From an uncultured Sutterella sp. (GTDB taxonomy: Bacteria > Pseudomonadota > Gammaproteobacteria > Burkholderiales > Burkholderiaceae_F), in assembly GCA_900757865.1 (NCBI GenBank), contig CAAEPH010000046.1, positions 1 through 30,037 of the forward strand: 30,037 nucleotides of DNA, read 5' to 3'. A program made the position numbers and the translations under genes. Position 1 is the first letter of the stretch. Each line of letters opens with the position of its first letter. Under the pieces are notes generated by a model. That model had not been told where the DNA came from and made no database searches. It worked only from the letters and a program-made list of their open reading frames with translations. Below are positions 1 to 8,035 of the stretch, in pieces.

Positions 1-273
1 AGAGAGCCGATCCGCCTCCCCCGTTTGAAATCCGTCAAGATAGGCATCATGCAGGGACCGGGGCACTTCCACCCAGCACCCCCACGTAAAACTCCCTTCG
101 GTATAGGCCAGTGGCACCTCGATCACACCAAACACATAAGTGCTGCCATCCATTTGGGCAAAATCACGCGTGTAACGAGCCCCACGGCGATAGCGCTCTA
201 ACTCATCGAGCATCCAAATGGCATCGGGAAGTTTCATTTGAATATCCCGACTCAGTTCAGCGGTCTCTGTCAT
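1..273 (-). CDS. DUF2199 domain protein, C-terminus cut by window edge
   Basis: The first 91 residues of a protein that runs out of the window. The start is ATG at 273, preceded by a consensus AGGAGG nine bases upstream. The visible part has the pattern of the uncharacterised DUF2199 family: a strand ending in FGVIEVPL, followed by the aromatic segment FTWGCWVEVP. It lacks the N-terminal Cys-rich knuckle that many DUF2199 members carry before this core, so it is a short form. No signal peptide or membrane segment is visible. It lies 118 bases downstream of clpA on the same strand, without a convincing clpA terminator between them, so it may be co-transcribed. Function is unknown. The family call rests on pattern recall only. 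Confidence 0.6.
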   Translation of the reverse strand, partial: MTETAELSRDIQMKLPDAIWMLDELERYRRGARYTRDFAQMDGSTYVFGVIEVPLAYTEGSFTWGCWVEVPRSLHDAYLDGFQTGEADRLS

Positions 274-391
274 AAGGGCAATCCTCCTTGGGCAATCGTG
301 ACGTGGACAATTCCATTGTATACAGGAACAGGCCTCACGGCGCAGGTTTTGGCTCAAAAGCCGTTTCAACAAAAGCGTCCTTGACTTGAAA

Positions 392-3049
392 TTAAGCCTT
401 CATATCAGCCTTTGCCGTATAGGCAAAGACCACCTTGCCGTCCTTGACGTCGATCGTTACCGTTCCGCCTTGAGCTAACTTGCCAAAAAGCAATTCATTG
501 GCCATGGGATGACGTAACTCATCATCAATGAGTCGACGCATGGGGCGAGCCCCCATACTCGGGACATAACCTTTATGAGCAAGATATGCTTTGAGAGCCT
601 CCGTGTAGTTGGCTTGAACCTCTCGAGCACGAAGTTGGGTGCTCAATTCATCCAGAAACTTGTCAACCACTTTCGATAAACTCACCCCATCCAAAGCCCC
701 AAACGGCACCACGACATCGATACGGTTACGGAACTCAGGCGAAAAGACCTTTTTCAACTCCGCTGAAACATCCACGGTTTGCTCAGCGGTGCCAAATCCT
801 ATGGAAAGACGTTCATTTTCTCGCGCCCCTACATTACTGGTCATGATCAAAATCACGTGACTAAAGTCAGCCTCTCGTCCCGAGGCATCCGTCAAACGTC
901 CGTGGTCCATCACCTGGAGCATCAAGTTGAAAAGTCTCGGGTGTGCTTTCTCAATTTCGTCCAGCAACACCACCGAATACGGATTCTTGGTCACCTGCTC
1001 GGTGAGCAAACCTCCGTCCTCATACCCCACATACCCCGCAGGCGAGCCAATCAAACGACTCACCGTATGAGGTTCCGAGTATTCCGACATGTCAAAGCGC
1101 AGTAGCGGAATGTGCAATGCGCTCGAGAGTTGACGTGCCAATTCCGTCTTCCCTACCCCGGTGGGCCCGGTAAATAGGAACGTCCCTATCGGGCGCTCTT
1201 GGTGGCCCAGCCCTGAACGCGAAACCTTGATGTGAGAGACCAAGGCGCCAATGGCTTTGTCTTGCCCAAAGACTTTGGACGCTAAACGCTCTTCAAGATT
1301 GACGAGTTCCGCATCTGGACTTTGATGAATTTGCGACTCGGGCAATCGAGCTAATTTCGCCACCACGCGATAGAGGTGTTCGGTCGTGACTAACAGCTCT
1401 TGCTCATCATCTTTTTGCTGCTGATCATCTGATGGCGCGTTGGCCCCTTCTTCGCTTGAGGAGGGCTCACTCGTGGACGTTGGACTCCCGCTGGCAATCA
1501 TCGCTGCTTCATGCGTTAACCGGGTATCCACCGCGAGCTGATCGAGCACATCAATGGCACTGTCGGGTAAGACCCTGTCCGTGATATAGCGATCGGCTAA
1601 CTTCACGGCCTCTTCGACAAGGCCTGGTGCATATTTGACATGGTGGAACGTTTCATAACTTGGCACCAACGCATCGAGCACCTTGATGGAATCCTCCAAA
1701 GACAAGGGCGATAAATCCACCGTTTGCAAGTGTTGCGAGAGTGCTGGAGTTTTATCAAATGTTTTCCGCCAAGCCGTAAATTCGCTCGTCAAGATTAAAG
1801 GCAAAGCATCGTCTTCGACCAAGCGCACAAGCGAGTTGACCTGTTCTACAGCGTTGTCCGCACTCGTATCGAGCAACGTGTGAACATTATCAATAAAGAT
1901 AATGACGTTACCCACAAGTTTCGTGAGCTGCACAAGCTTGCGGAACATATCAGCGAAAACACCACGATAGCGCGAGTTGAGCACGTTCGCGTTGAGCTCA
2001 AGAAGTCGTTTACCACGCAACATCGAGGGCACACGACCGTCGACTAAACGCTGTGCCAGACCGCGCACGAGTGCGGTTTTACCTACGCCACTGCCGCCTA
2101 AAATGAGAGGCTTATTTTTTCGACGGCCACACAATATATGAAAGAGTTGATCTAACTCTTTGTCACGCCCTACCAGTGGATCCAATTCGCCACGTCTGGC
2201 CTTGGCGGTGAGGTCAATGGTCATGTTAGCCAGCTCTTTGGGTAACTCGTCAGTGCTTGCGCGCTCTTCGTTCGCATTGAGATTAATGTCCACATTGCCA
2301 CCGCCAAGCGCTTGACTAATCTGGCTCATCAACTTCTCCACAGCGTCCTCGCCGCCCATGACACCAAAACGTATCACTGGCAGTCCCTGCGTTGACTGCC
2401 CCTCACTGTGAGACCCCTCCTCGTCATCCGCAGCACCATCTGACTCATCGTTCTTATTCCAGTCACTACCAACAAAACAGTCCTCGAGATCAGAGAACGT
2501 TTGATAGTCGACCTGATTGGGATCGAGAGGACCGCCCGTTTGGTGCGCACGCCGATCGATGAGTTTCATGGACAAACTCGTTAAACCGATTTCGTCGAGC
2601 AACTCACGGTACTCGTCAGCATCGTGAAGATTGAGGAGCTCAATAATGAACACCAAACTGTCAATGGCGTACCTTGTGTTTGATGAATTGGCTAAGTGCT
2701 CCAGACAATAGACCCACTCTTCTTGATAAAACGGTATCCAACGTGGCACCGCCTCTTCGTCATCGTTAGTCGCAGCGATTGCCTCAGGGAGAGCGTTAGC
2801 CAAATCGGGGTATTTTTTAAGAACCTCTTCATGGACACGTTGCTGGCACTCATCAAAATCGAGTTGCGCCATGGAGAGCAACGCTGGCATTTTGGGGTTC
2901 TTTGTCAACAGGGCATCTAACGTCACCAATAAGTCTTTCTCAATATGGGCTTGTTCATGACGCGCCACCGCATAGTCGAGACTCTTTATTAAATCAACTT
3001 CAAACGCAAATTGGATCTTTAGCTCCATCGCCTTACTATTCTCACTCAT
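392..3049 (-). CDS. clpA: ATP-dependent Clp protease ATP-binding subunit ClpA (degenerate D1 ring)
   Basis: HSP100 unfoldase that feeds substrates to ClpP. It starts 27 bases after clpS; I choose ATG at 3049, though an in-frame TTG at 3055 is possible. At about 885 residues it is longer than E. coli ClpA (758). Numbering from the TTG frame: divergent N domain to about 195, acidic linker about 200-275, D1 about 285-510, second linker about 520-552, D2 about 580-887. D2 is intact: GPTGVGKT 630-637, Walker B LLDE 697-700, FRNR finger, sensor 2 GARPMRR, ClpP-docking IGF at 752. D1 keeps Walker A (GGSGVGKT, 320-327) and the RYRG pore loop, but Walker B reads FIDN (N390 replaces Glu). The usual ARR arginine fingers are SQH (440-442), and the sensor 1 segment reads LTSE. 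D1 therefore probably binds ATP but does not hydrolyse it. Confidence 0.95.
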   Translation of the reverse strand: MSENSKAMELKIQFAFEVDLIKSLDYAVARHEQAHIEKDLLVTLDALLTKNPKMPALLSMAQLDFDECQQRVHEEVLKKYPDLANALPEAIAATNDDEEAVPRWIPFYQEEWVYCLEHLANSSNTRYAIDSLVFIIELLNLHDADEYRELLDEIGLTSLSMKLIDRRAHQTGGPLDPNQVDYQTFSDLEDCFVGSDWNKNDESDGAADDEEGSHSEGQSTQGLPVIRFGVMGGEDAVEKLMSQISQALGGGNVDINLNANEERASTDELPKELANMTIDLTAKARRGELDPLVGRDKELDQLFHILCGRRKNKPLILGGSGVGKTALVRGLAQRLVDGRVPSMLRGKRLLELNANVLNSRYRGVFADMFRKLVQLTKLVGNVIIFIDNVHTLLDTSADNAVEQVNSLVRLVEDDALPLILTSEFTAWRKTFDKTPALSQHLQTVDLSPLSLEDSIKVLDALVPSYETFHHVKYAPGLVEEAVKLADRYITDRVLPDSAIDVLDQLAVDTRLTHEAAMIASGSPTSTSEPSSSEEGANAPSDDQQQKDDEQELLVTTEHLYRVVAKLARLPESQIHQSPDAELVNLEERLASKVFGQDKAIGALVSHIKVSRSGLGHQERPIGTFLFTGPTGVGKTELARQLSSALHIPLLRFDMSEYSEPHTVSRLIGSPAGYVGYEDGGLLTEQVTKNPYSVVLLDEIEKAHPRLFNLMLQVMDHGRLTDASGREADFSHVILIMTSNVGARENERLSIGFGTAEQTVDVSAELKKVFSPEFRNRIDVVVPFGALDGVSLSKVVDKFLDELSTQLRAREVQANYTEALKAYLAHKGYVPSMGARPMRRLIDDELRHPMANELLFGKLAQGGTVTIDVKDGKVVFAYTAKADMKA

Positions 3050-3076
3050 CAACAATCACCGAATCTGTCTAGTCCA

Positions 3077-3412
3077 TTAAAGGAGGTCCGAAGGAACCTC
3101 TCCATCAAAGGGCACCGCCACACACATCAAGGGATGCCCTTGCTGACGGGCCATCATCATGGCCTGCGCCGCCATAAATTTCGCTTTCATTTTTGGGTAC
3201 ACCCCAGCAATGCCCTCACCCCGGACATGAACAGAGAGCGTAATTTCATGCGCTTGATCGGGGGTTTTATGGAAAAAGCTCACTAACAAATCTTGCACAA
3301 AATCAAACGGGGTGTAGTCGTCATTGAGCAACTTCACGGCCCAAAGACGTTCGGGACGACTGAGCTGTTGCTGTTGGGGTTGACTCACCCGCTGCGGATT
3401 GGCTGCTGCCAT
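3077..3412 (-). CDS. clpS: ATP-dependent Clp protease adaptor ClpS
   Basis: Adaptor that delivers N-degron substrates to ClpAP. Its 111 residues match the family length (E. coli 106). The substrate-pocket signature NDDYTP is at residues 30-35 and the conserved pocket His sits in LSVHVRGEG. The C-terminal half (VYPKMKAKFMAAQAMMMARQ ... HPL) is the ClpA-binding fold. The flexible N-terminal extension, which in E. coli enters the ClpA pore, is Gln-rich here (QPQQQQ). The position after TP, Met40 in E. coli and the gatekeeper of the pocket, is Phe36 here. The start ATG at 3412 has AGAGGA upstream. It is the first gene of a clpS-clpA pair. Confidence 0.95.
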   Translation of the reverse strand: MAAANPQRVSQPQQQQLSRPERLWAVKLLNDDYTPFDFVQDLLVSFFHKTPDQAHEITLSVHVRGEGIAGVYPKMKAKFMAAQAMMMARQQGHPLMCVAVPFDGEVPSDLL

Positions 3413-3541
3413 CGATTAATCCTCTTGGACGCTAAATAACATGACCTAACATGATGCAGGTATCCATCTTAGCAAACTCCCACCCGATCATCGCTCTCAC
3501 CCATTGCAATAACGCGACGGGAGGTGGCGATGACGGCAAAA

Positions 3542-3587
3542 AAACCTGCCCCCTTCGAAAGTTCACACCTTCTTTGGGGGCAGGTTT
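3542..3587 (-). terminator. Rho-independent terminator after sodB
   Basis: Perfect 12-bp stem (AAACCTGCCCCC at 3542-3553 with GGGGGCAGGTTT at 3576-3587) and a 22-base loop. On the minus strand it is followed by a run of seven T. It lies about 100 bases past the sodB stop and ends the xseA-sodB unit before clpS. The rest of the 3413-3686 gap holds no gene I can see. Confidence 0.85.
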
Positions 3588-3686
3588 ACTGAATGTTCAT
3601 CATGTTGGTTAACGCCTTAGTCATTCATCAAGGATTGGATCTCCATGAACGCGTCAGACGTTGCCAACAAGAACATGCGTGGCGGT

Positions 3687-4286
3687 TTAGTGTTCGCAGC
3701 ATTTCAGCTGTTCGCACACGAAATCCCAATTCACCAACTTGTCAAAGAACGTTTCGATGAATTTCGGACGAGCATTGCGATAGTCCACATAGTAAGCATG
3801 TTCCCAAACGTCCAACGTCAGCAACGGCTTGAGACCTTCGGTCAAGGGAGTACCCGCATTGCTGGTGTTAACGATATCTAACGTACCGTCAGCTTTCTGC
3901 ACCAACCATGTCCAACCCGAACCAAAGTTCCCCGCAGCGGAAGCGCTAAAGGCCTTACGGAACTCGTCAAAAGAACCCCATTTGTCGTTGATCGCTTTCT
4001 TCAAGCATTCGCAAGTCGGTTCACCACCGCCATTGGGTTTGAGGCACTGCCAGAAGAACGTATGGTTAAAGACTTGGGCTGCATTATTGAAAATGCCACC
4101 CTTAGCCGTCTTGATGATGTCTTCCAAAGACTTGCCTTCAAATTCCGTGCCAGCAATCAATTTGTTCAAATTGGTCACGTAGGACTGATGATGTTTGCCG
4201 TAGTGGTATTCCAACGTTTCACGGCTCATGGCTGGAGCCAAATCATCCATGCCAAAAGGCAAGGCAGGCAAAGTAAATTCGGTCAT
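3687..4286 (-). CDS. sodB: Superoxide dismutase, Fe type
   Basis: Cytoplasmic superoxide dismutase of 199 residues, converting superoxide to H2O2 and O2. I choose ATG at 4286 (MTEFTLPALPFGMDDL), which matches the family N-terminus and has GGAG upstream; an upstream in-frame start would add an unlikely 16-residue leader. Metal ligands are visible: His28 (EYHYGKHH), His75 (FNHTFFW), and Asp159 and His163 in the signature DVWEHAYY. Gln71 in the NNAAQ helix marks the iron-type group. No signal peptide. The C-terminus is unusually Cys-rich (CEQLKCCEH). It follows xseA by 97 bases on the same strand and ends at a strong terminator. Confidence 0.96.
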   Translation of the reverse strand: MTEFTLPALPFGMDDLAPAMSRETLEYHYGKHHQSYVTNLNKLIAGTEFEGKSLEDIIKTAKGGIFNNAAQVFNHTFFWQCLKPNGGGEPTCECLKKAINDKWGSFDEFRKAFSASAAGNFGSGWTWLVQKADGTLDIVNTSNAGTPLTEGLKPLLTLDVWEHAYYVDYRNARPKFIETFFDKLVNWDFVCEQLKCCEH

Positions 4287-4383
4287 TGTTTTATCTCCAG
4301 AAGGGATTGATGATTGAAATAGTGTATCACACATCGCCTCTTGATTGCCTTATACAAATGGGCAATCTCCGAACGACGGAAGT

Positions 4384-5973
4384 TCACTCCTTCTTTCGAG
4401 GCATCACGTCGACAACGTTAGCTCTCACTGTCCCGTCCGAAAACCGGACGTCAATTAGCTCGCCCGTGTGAATCGCTTGAGCCTGGGTGAGAACAGTACC
4501 ATCCCTCAACGTTAGTGTGTAACCTCGCACTAAAACAGTATCCGGATTAATGGCATTGAGTAAAGTTTTCATGCCCTGCAAGTTTTGCACCTTTTGCTGC
4601 CAATACTGAGCATAGCTTTGTGAAAAACTCTGTTGAATCTGTGAAGCCTCTGTAAACGTGTTTTGCCACTGGTGTCGCAGTAAAACCTCCAACCGCTGCC
4701 ACGCCTTTTGTACTTGCACCGCCTGCGCATGAACAACGTCTTCTGGCGAAGCGAGGTGGCGCGTTGCTAAACGTAAACGTTCGAGACGTTGATCAAAGGC
4801 ATTGTTCTGAACATATTGAAAGCGCCAAAAGGTTTCATGAAACCTTTTTTGAGCGGCATCGACTTCTTTATCCCATGTTTGCAAACCTTCCCAAACCCGA
4901 TCAAGTCGCATGGCACGATCATTCATACCTTGCTCAAAATGCCGATGTAAACTTTGACGCAACCCTTCAATATAGGTCTTCCAATAGTGCTGATCGGGCC
5001 CCAATTGCTCAGCCGCTGCCGTTGGGGTGGAAGCGCATATATCGGCGGCGAGCCCCGCAAGAGATTCGTCGTTTTCGTGTCCAATACCCGCCACCACAGG
5101 AGTGTGCATTTGCGCAACCGCCCGAACAACCCTTTCGTCGCTAAAGCAGAGTAAGTCCTCAAAACTTCCCCCACCGCGTACGAGCAAGACCGCATCCATC
5201 TGTAGACGGTCCGCTGCTTTGAGGGCGGCTACGATGCCTGCTGGGGCTTCACTGCCTTGCACTGGCGTCTCCACCAGCACAAGTTGCAACCAAGGCATAC
5301 GGCGAGCCACCGTGCGTAAAACATCTTGATAGGCCGCTGCCTGTGCACTCGTCACCACAGCGACACGGCGAACCAACGTGGGCAACGCTCGCTTGCGCTC
5401 TAGCGCAAAAAGTCCTTCCTCAGATAAACGCCTCTTGAGTCGCATGTACATCTCAAAGAGAGCCCCTTGCCCAGCGGGACGCCAATCGTTGAGCCGGATC
5501 TGTAATTCCCCACCTTTGACGTACACGTCCGCCTCGCCCAGCACCTCAATACGATCACCCTCTCGAAACGTGGCGGGATGACGACGCTGAGAACCCGCAA
5601 AATACACGCAACGTATCTGGGCTTCACTGTCTTTCAAAGAGAAATAAACATGACCGGAATACGGGCGTGAGTAATTACTTACTTCTCCACTAATCCACCA
5701 CCCCGTTAATAACGGTGAAACCGCTGTCTTAAGGCGTTCGACTGCGACTTGTACCGACAAAACATTGCTCTTTTGTGGCACCTGCGAGACGCGCACAAAG
5801 CTATCCTGCACCCCTGCAGCATAGCCACCCGAGCGATTCGTTCGCAAGGCTGAAGGTGCGGATGAAAGCGCCCGAGAAGTCATCCTTCGATTTGATGAAG
5901 AACGATCTGGTGCCGGGGGTATCTCATCGAGCTCAGGAAAAGGAAGATCATCAACCCAAGGAGCATCCGCCAT
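4384..5973 (-). CDS. xseA: Exodeoxyribonuclease VII large subunit
   Basis: Large subunit of exonuclease VII, which degrades single-stranded DNA from both ends together with XseB; xseB is not in this window. The protein has 529 residues. An OB-fold domain runs over about 70-170 (WWISGEVSNYSRPYSGHVYFSLKD, quoted in part), then the catalytic domain with VVTSAQAAAYQD, the Gly-rich RGGGSFEDL and GIGHENDESLAGLAAD (GHETD in most relatives), then an amphipathic helical C-terminus with the family's VRGYTL segment. About 60 residues of low-complexity sequence precede the OB fold, longer than in E. coli. The start ATG at 5973 has GAGG upstream, so the extension may be real. Its 5' side faces the gene-free DnaA-box region. 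Confidence 0.94.
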   Translation of the reverse strand: MADAPWVDDLPFPELDEIPPAPDRSSSNRRMTSRALSSAPSALRTNRSGGYAAGVQDSFVRVSQVPQKSNVLSVQVAVERLKTAVSPLLTGWWISGEVSNYSRPYSGHVYFSLKDSEAQIRCVYFAGSQRRHPATFREGDRIEVLGEADVYVKGGELQIRLNDWRPAGQGALFEMYMRLKRRLSEEGLFALERKRALPTLVRRVAVVTSAQAAAYQDVLRTVARRMPWLQLVLVETPVQGSEAPAGIVAALKAADRLQMDAVLLVRGGGSFEDLLCFSDERVVRAVAQMHTPVVAGIGHENDESLAGLAADICASTPTAAAEQLGPDQHYWKTYIEGLRQSLHRHFEQGMNDRAMRLDRVWEGLQTWDKEVDAAQKRFHETFWRFQYVQNNAFDQRLERLRLATRHLASPEDVVHAQAVQVQKAWQRLEVLLRHQWQNTFTEASQIQQSFSQSYAQYWQQKVQNLQGMKTLLNAINPDTVLVRGYTLTLRDGTVLTQAQAIHTGELIDVRFSDGTVRANVVDVMPRKKE

Positions 5974-6007
5974 GGTTTAGCCTCATATATCATTTGTGTG
6001 GTTAGCT

Positions 6008-6030
6008 CTCGTTAACACCAACGAGTTTTT
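6008..6030. other. Hairpin with T run, upstream of xseA
   Basis: CTCGTT (6008-6013) and AACGAG (6020-6025) form a 6-bp stem with a 6-base loop, followed on the + strand by five T. On the + strand it has the shape of a weak terminator; on the minus strand it lies in the xseA leader. It marks the left end of the gene-free region. Confidence 0.4.
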
Positions 6031-6139
6031 CACGTCGATTCTATTTTAAAGAATCTCTTCCATAAAACCGCAAATCAAACATTGCACCTTTGGGTTACAC
6101 CGACGCTCGGTTCTCGTCTCGTCGTTATCACCCCCTAAG

Positions 6140-6637
6140 TTATCCACAGATGGAGTTATCCACCGAAATGGGTCTCCATAGACCGTTGCCACCACATTCA
6201 CCTCAACAAATCAGAATTAAATTTAAAACCTGCCTATTTTTTAAGCAAAAATGGCATTCTGCTTTTTTCTTAAGGACTTAGTGGGCTTGTCCCCATACTT
6301 ATCCACATAACTCTGCACATGAACTGGGGAAAAAATTCACCGTCTGTGGATAGACTTTCTCATCGAGGCATATTTCACACAGAAAGTCAAGACCCTAAAC
6401 AAAAAAACGCTGCATTTATCCACATCCCCCGAGGAGTTCGGCAAAAAATCGATTATCCACAACTTGAGGATCATTCAATGGACCTATCATCAGCGAATAA
6501 GTTACTGTCAGTAGTGTTTTCGAAATTTACAAAATGATCAAAAAACTCGCGAAAAAATTAAAATTTCTAAGGGATATCATAGGCTTGCAAAGTTATCCAC
6601 GAAGTTATTCACAGGTTTGTGGATTACTCGTGGATAA
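6140..6637. other. DnaA-box cluster: candidate replication origin or DnaA-titration locus
   Basis: Ten DnaA-box-like 9-mers lie in about 500 bases. Exact TTATCCACA occurs on the + strand at 6140-6148, 6299-6307, 6416-6424 and 6453-6461; TTATTCACA, which fits TTATNCACA, is at 6605-6613. One-mismatch boxes are at 6156-6164, 6593-6601 and, on the minus strand, 6345-6353, 6618-6626 and 6629-6637. The exact 9-mer is expected about once per 131 kb on both strands. Two AT-rich blocks (about 6205-6275 and 6525-6580) could be unwinding elements, and GATC sites occur at about 6470, 6537 and 6643. dnaA is not adjacent, and no skew change is evident nearby. The whole gap 5974-6911 shows no convincing gene. 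Confidence 0.7.
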
Positions 6638-6911
6638 ACGATGGATCAGGCCATGATGTCATCCCTGCAGAAAACCTCGGACCATCTTCCACACAACTGC
6701 CAAGATTATCGCTATGATTACTCCATTGTTGGCTAAGGACGGCTGGTGAAAACGCAATTTTTTCGCTACGTTCCCCTTGGCACGCTAGTTTTGTTTCTCC
6801 ACGTAAGGTTATGTCCGACAACCCACCTCGATCGACAGGGTGCTCTTTGCAGTACCTGCGCTCTTTAGTCTTCCCATTTTTAGTTCCTCTCACGGTTTGG
6901 GGGTGCAAACG

Positions 6912-7976
6912 ATGAAGCACCTACCCAAAATCGAAAACTGGCTTCACGAACAATGGTCCCACATTGGACTGTTTTCAACCCTACTGTTGCCCTTTTCTGG
7001 CATTTTTTGGGTTGCCTCACGCATCAAAAAGCAGCGTAACCCAGCCAAGCAACTACCCGTGCCCGTGGTCGTCGTGGGAAACATTTATGTTGGTGGAACG
7101 GGGAAAACCCCCGTGACCATTACGCTTGTACGAGAACTACAAAAACGTGGCTGGCACCCTGGCATTATTTCTCGTGGCTTTGGTCGTAGCGAAGCGGACA
7201 TCCTACTTGTCACCGACAAAAGTGAAGCTAATGAAGTGGGGGATGAGCCACTTTTGATTTATCGAGAAACCCAGGCCCCAGTGGCCGTCGGTGCACTCCG
7301 TTATGAAGCTGGGCAACGTCTCCTTGCTGAACATCCTGAAATTGATGTGATTGTGAGCGACGACGGATTGCAGCACCACGCGCTCGCACGTGACTTTGAA
7401 ATCGCTGTGGTCGGCACCCGTGGTCTCGGCAATGGGCTCTTGCTACCCGCTGGCCCCTTACGCGAACCCCCATCTCGACTCGATTCGGTGGATGCCATTG
7501 TGCTGAATGCCCCCAATGAAGTCATTGTTAAAAGTCGCACACCACGTTATGCCGCCTCGAGCACGTTTGGACGCTGTTGGCAACTGAGCACTGGGCAATC
7601 TTCACGCATTGATGAGCTCTCCGAGCGCATCCGAACCGAACATCTCAAAGCACTCGCTGCCGCAGGGATTGCTTCACCGGGTCGCTTCTTTGCGATGGTC
7701 CGAGCACACGATATTGAGTGTCAAACCTTGGAGTTGGGAGATCACTTCAACTTCGAGACCAATCCCTTTGTCTCTCGCTACGAAGACATCATCTTTATCA
7801 CCGGCAAAGACGCCGTCAAGTGCGCCAACATTCCTGAACTGGCCTCTGATCATCGTCTTTGGGTTGTCGAACTCGACATGCATATTGATGCATATCTGAT
7901 CGATTCCATTGAAGCGGTGTTAAAAGCAAAGAGCACAAAAAAAACCTCTCCCTGCTCACACTCGCTGCCTAACTGA
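6912..7976 (+). CDS. lpxK: Tetraacyldisaccharide 4'-kinase LpxK
   Basis: Inner-membrane kinase that adds the 4'-phosphate to the lipid A disaccharide precursor, giving lipid IVA. It has 354 residues (E. coli 328). I choose ATG at 6912 (MKHLPKIENW), preceded by a GGGGG stretch; a longer frame from 6840 would add 24 residues with no homology I recognise. A hydrophobic N-terminal membrane helix (about 18-35) is followed by the P-loop VGGTGKTP (about 60-67), the DDGLQHH motif and GNGLLLPAGPLREP. A short polar tail ends the protein. It is the first gene of an LPS block that resumes with the trm112-like gene, kdsB and adk after an opposed eptA insertion. A terminator follows at 7986. Confidence 0.95.
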   Translation: MKHLPKIENWLHEQWSHIGLFSTLLLPFSGIFWVASRIKKQRNPAKQLPVPVVVVGNIYVGGTGKTPVTITLVRELQKRGWHPGIISRGFGRSEADILLVTDKSEANEVGDEPLLIYRETQAPVAVGALRYEAGQRLLAEHPEIDVIVSDDGLQHHALARDFEIAVVGTRGLGNGLLLPAGPLREPPSRLDSVDAIVLNAPNEVIVKSRTPRYAASSTFGRCWQLSTGQSSRIDELSERIRTEHLKALAAAGIASPGRFFAMVRAHDIECQTLELGDHFNFETNPFVSRYEDIIFITGKDAVKCANIPELASDHRLWVVELDMHIDAYLIDSIEAVLKAKSTKKTSPCSHSLPN

Positions 7977-7985
7977 CCGCATAAG

Positions 7986-8023
7986 AAAACGAAAGCCAGT
8001 GCATGGTGACTGGCTTCGTTTTT
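7986..8023. terminator. Bidirectional terminator between lpxK and eptA
   Basis: AAAACGAAAGCCAGT (7986-8000) pairs with ACTGGCTTCGTTTTT (8009-8023) apart from one bulged A. It ends in T5 on the + strand and T4 on the minus strand, so it can serve both convergent genes. Confidence 0.85.
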
Positions 8024-8035
8024 GTGAACACCCCA

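Noticed and set aside
4341..4367. GATTGCC/GGCAATC hairpin between xseA and sodB as a terminator
   Set aside because: A 7-bp stem with no T run; too weak to call.
6653..6736. 27-codon + strand frame starting ATGATG before lpxK
   Set aside because: Too short, no Shine-Dalgarno, no resemblance to a leader peptide.
6624..6920. Minus-strand frame of 98 codons in the DnaA-box gap
   Set aside because: It overlaps DnaA boxes and the lpxK start, has no ribosome-binding site and no recognisable domain.
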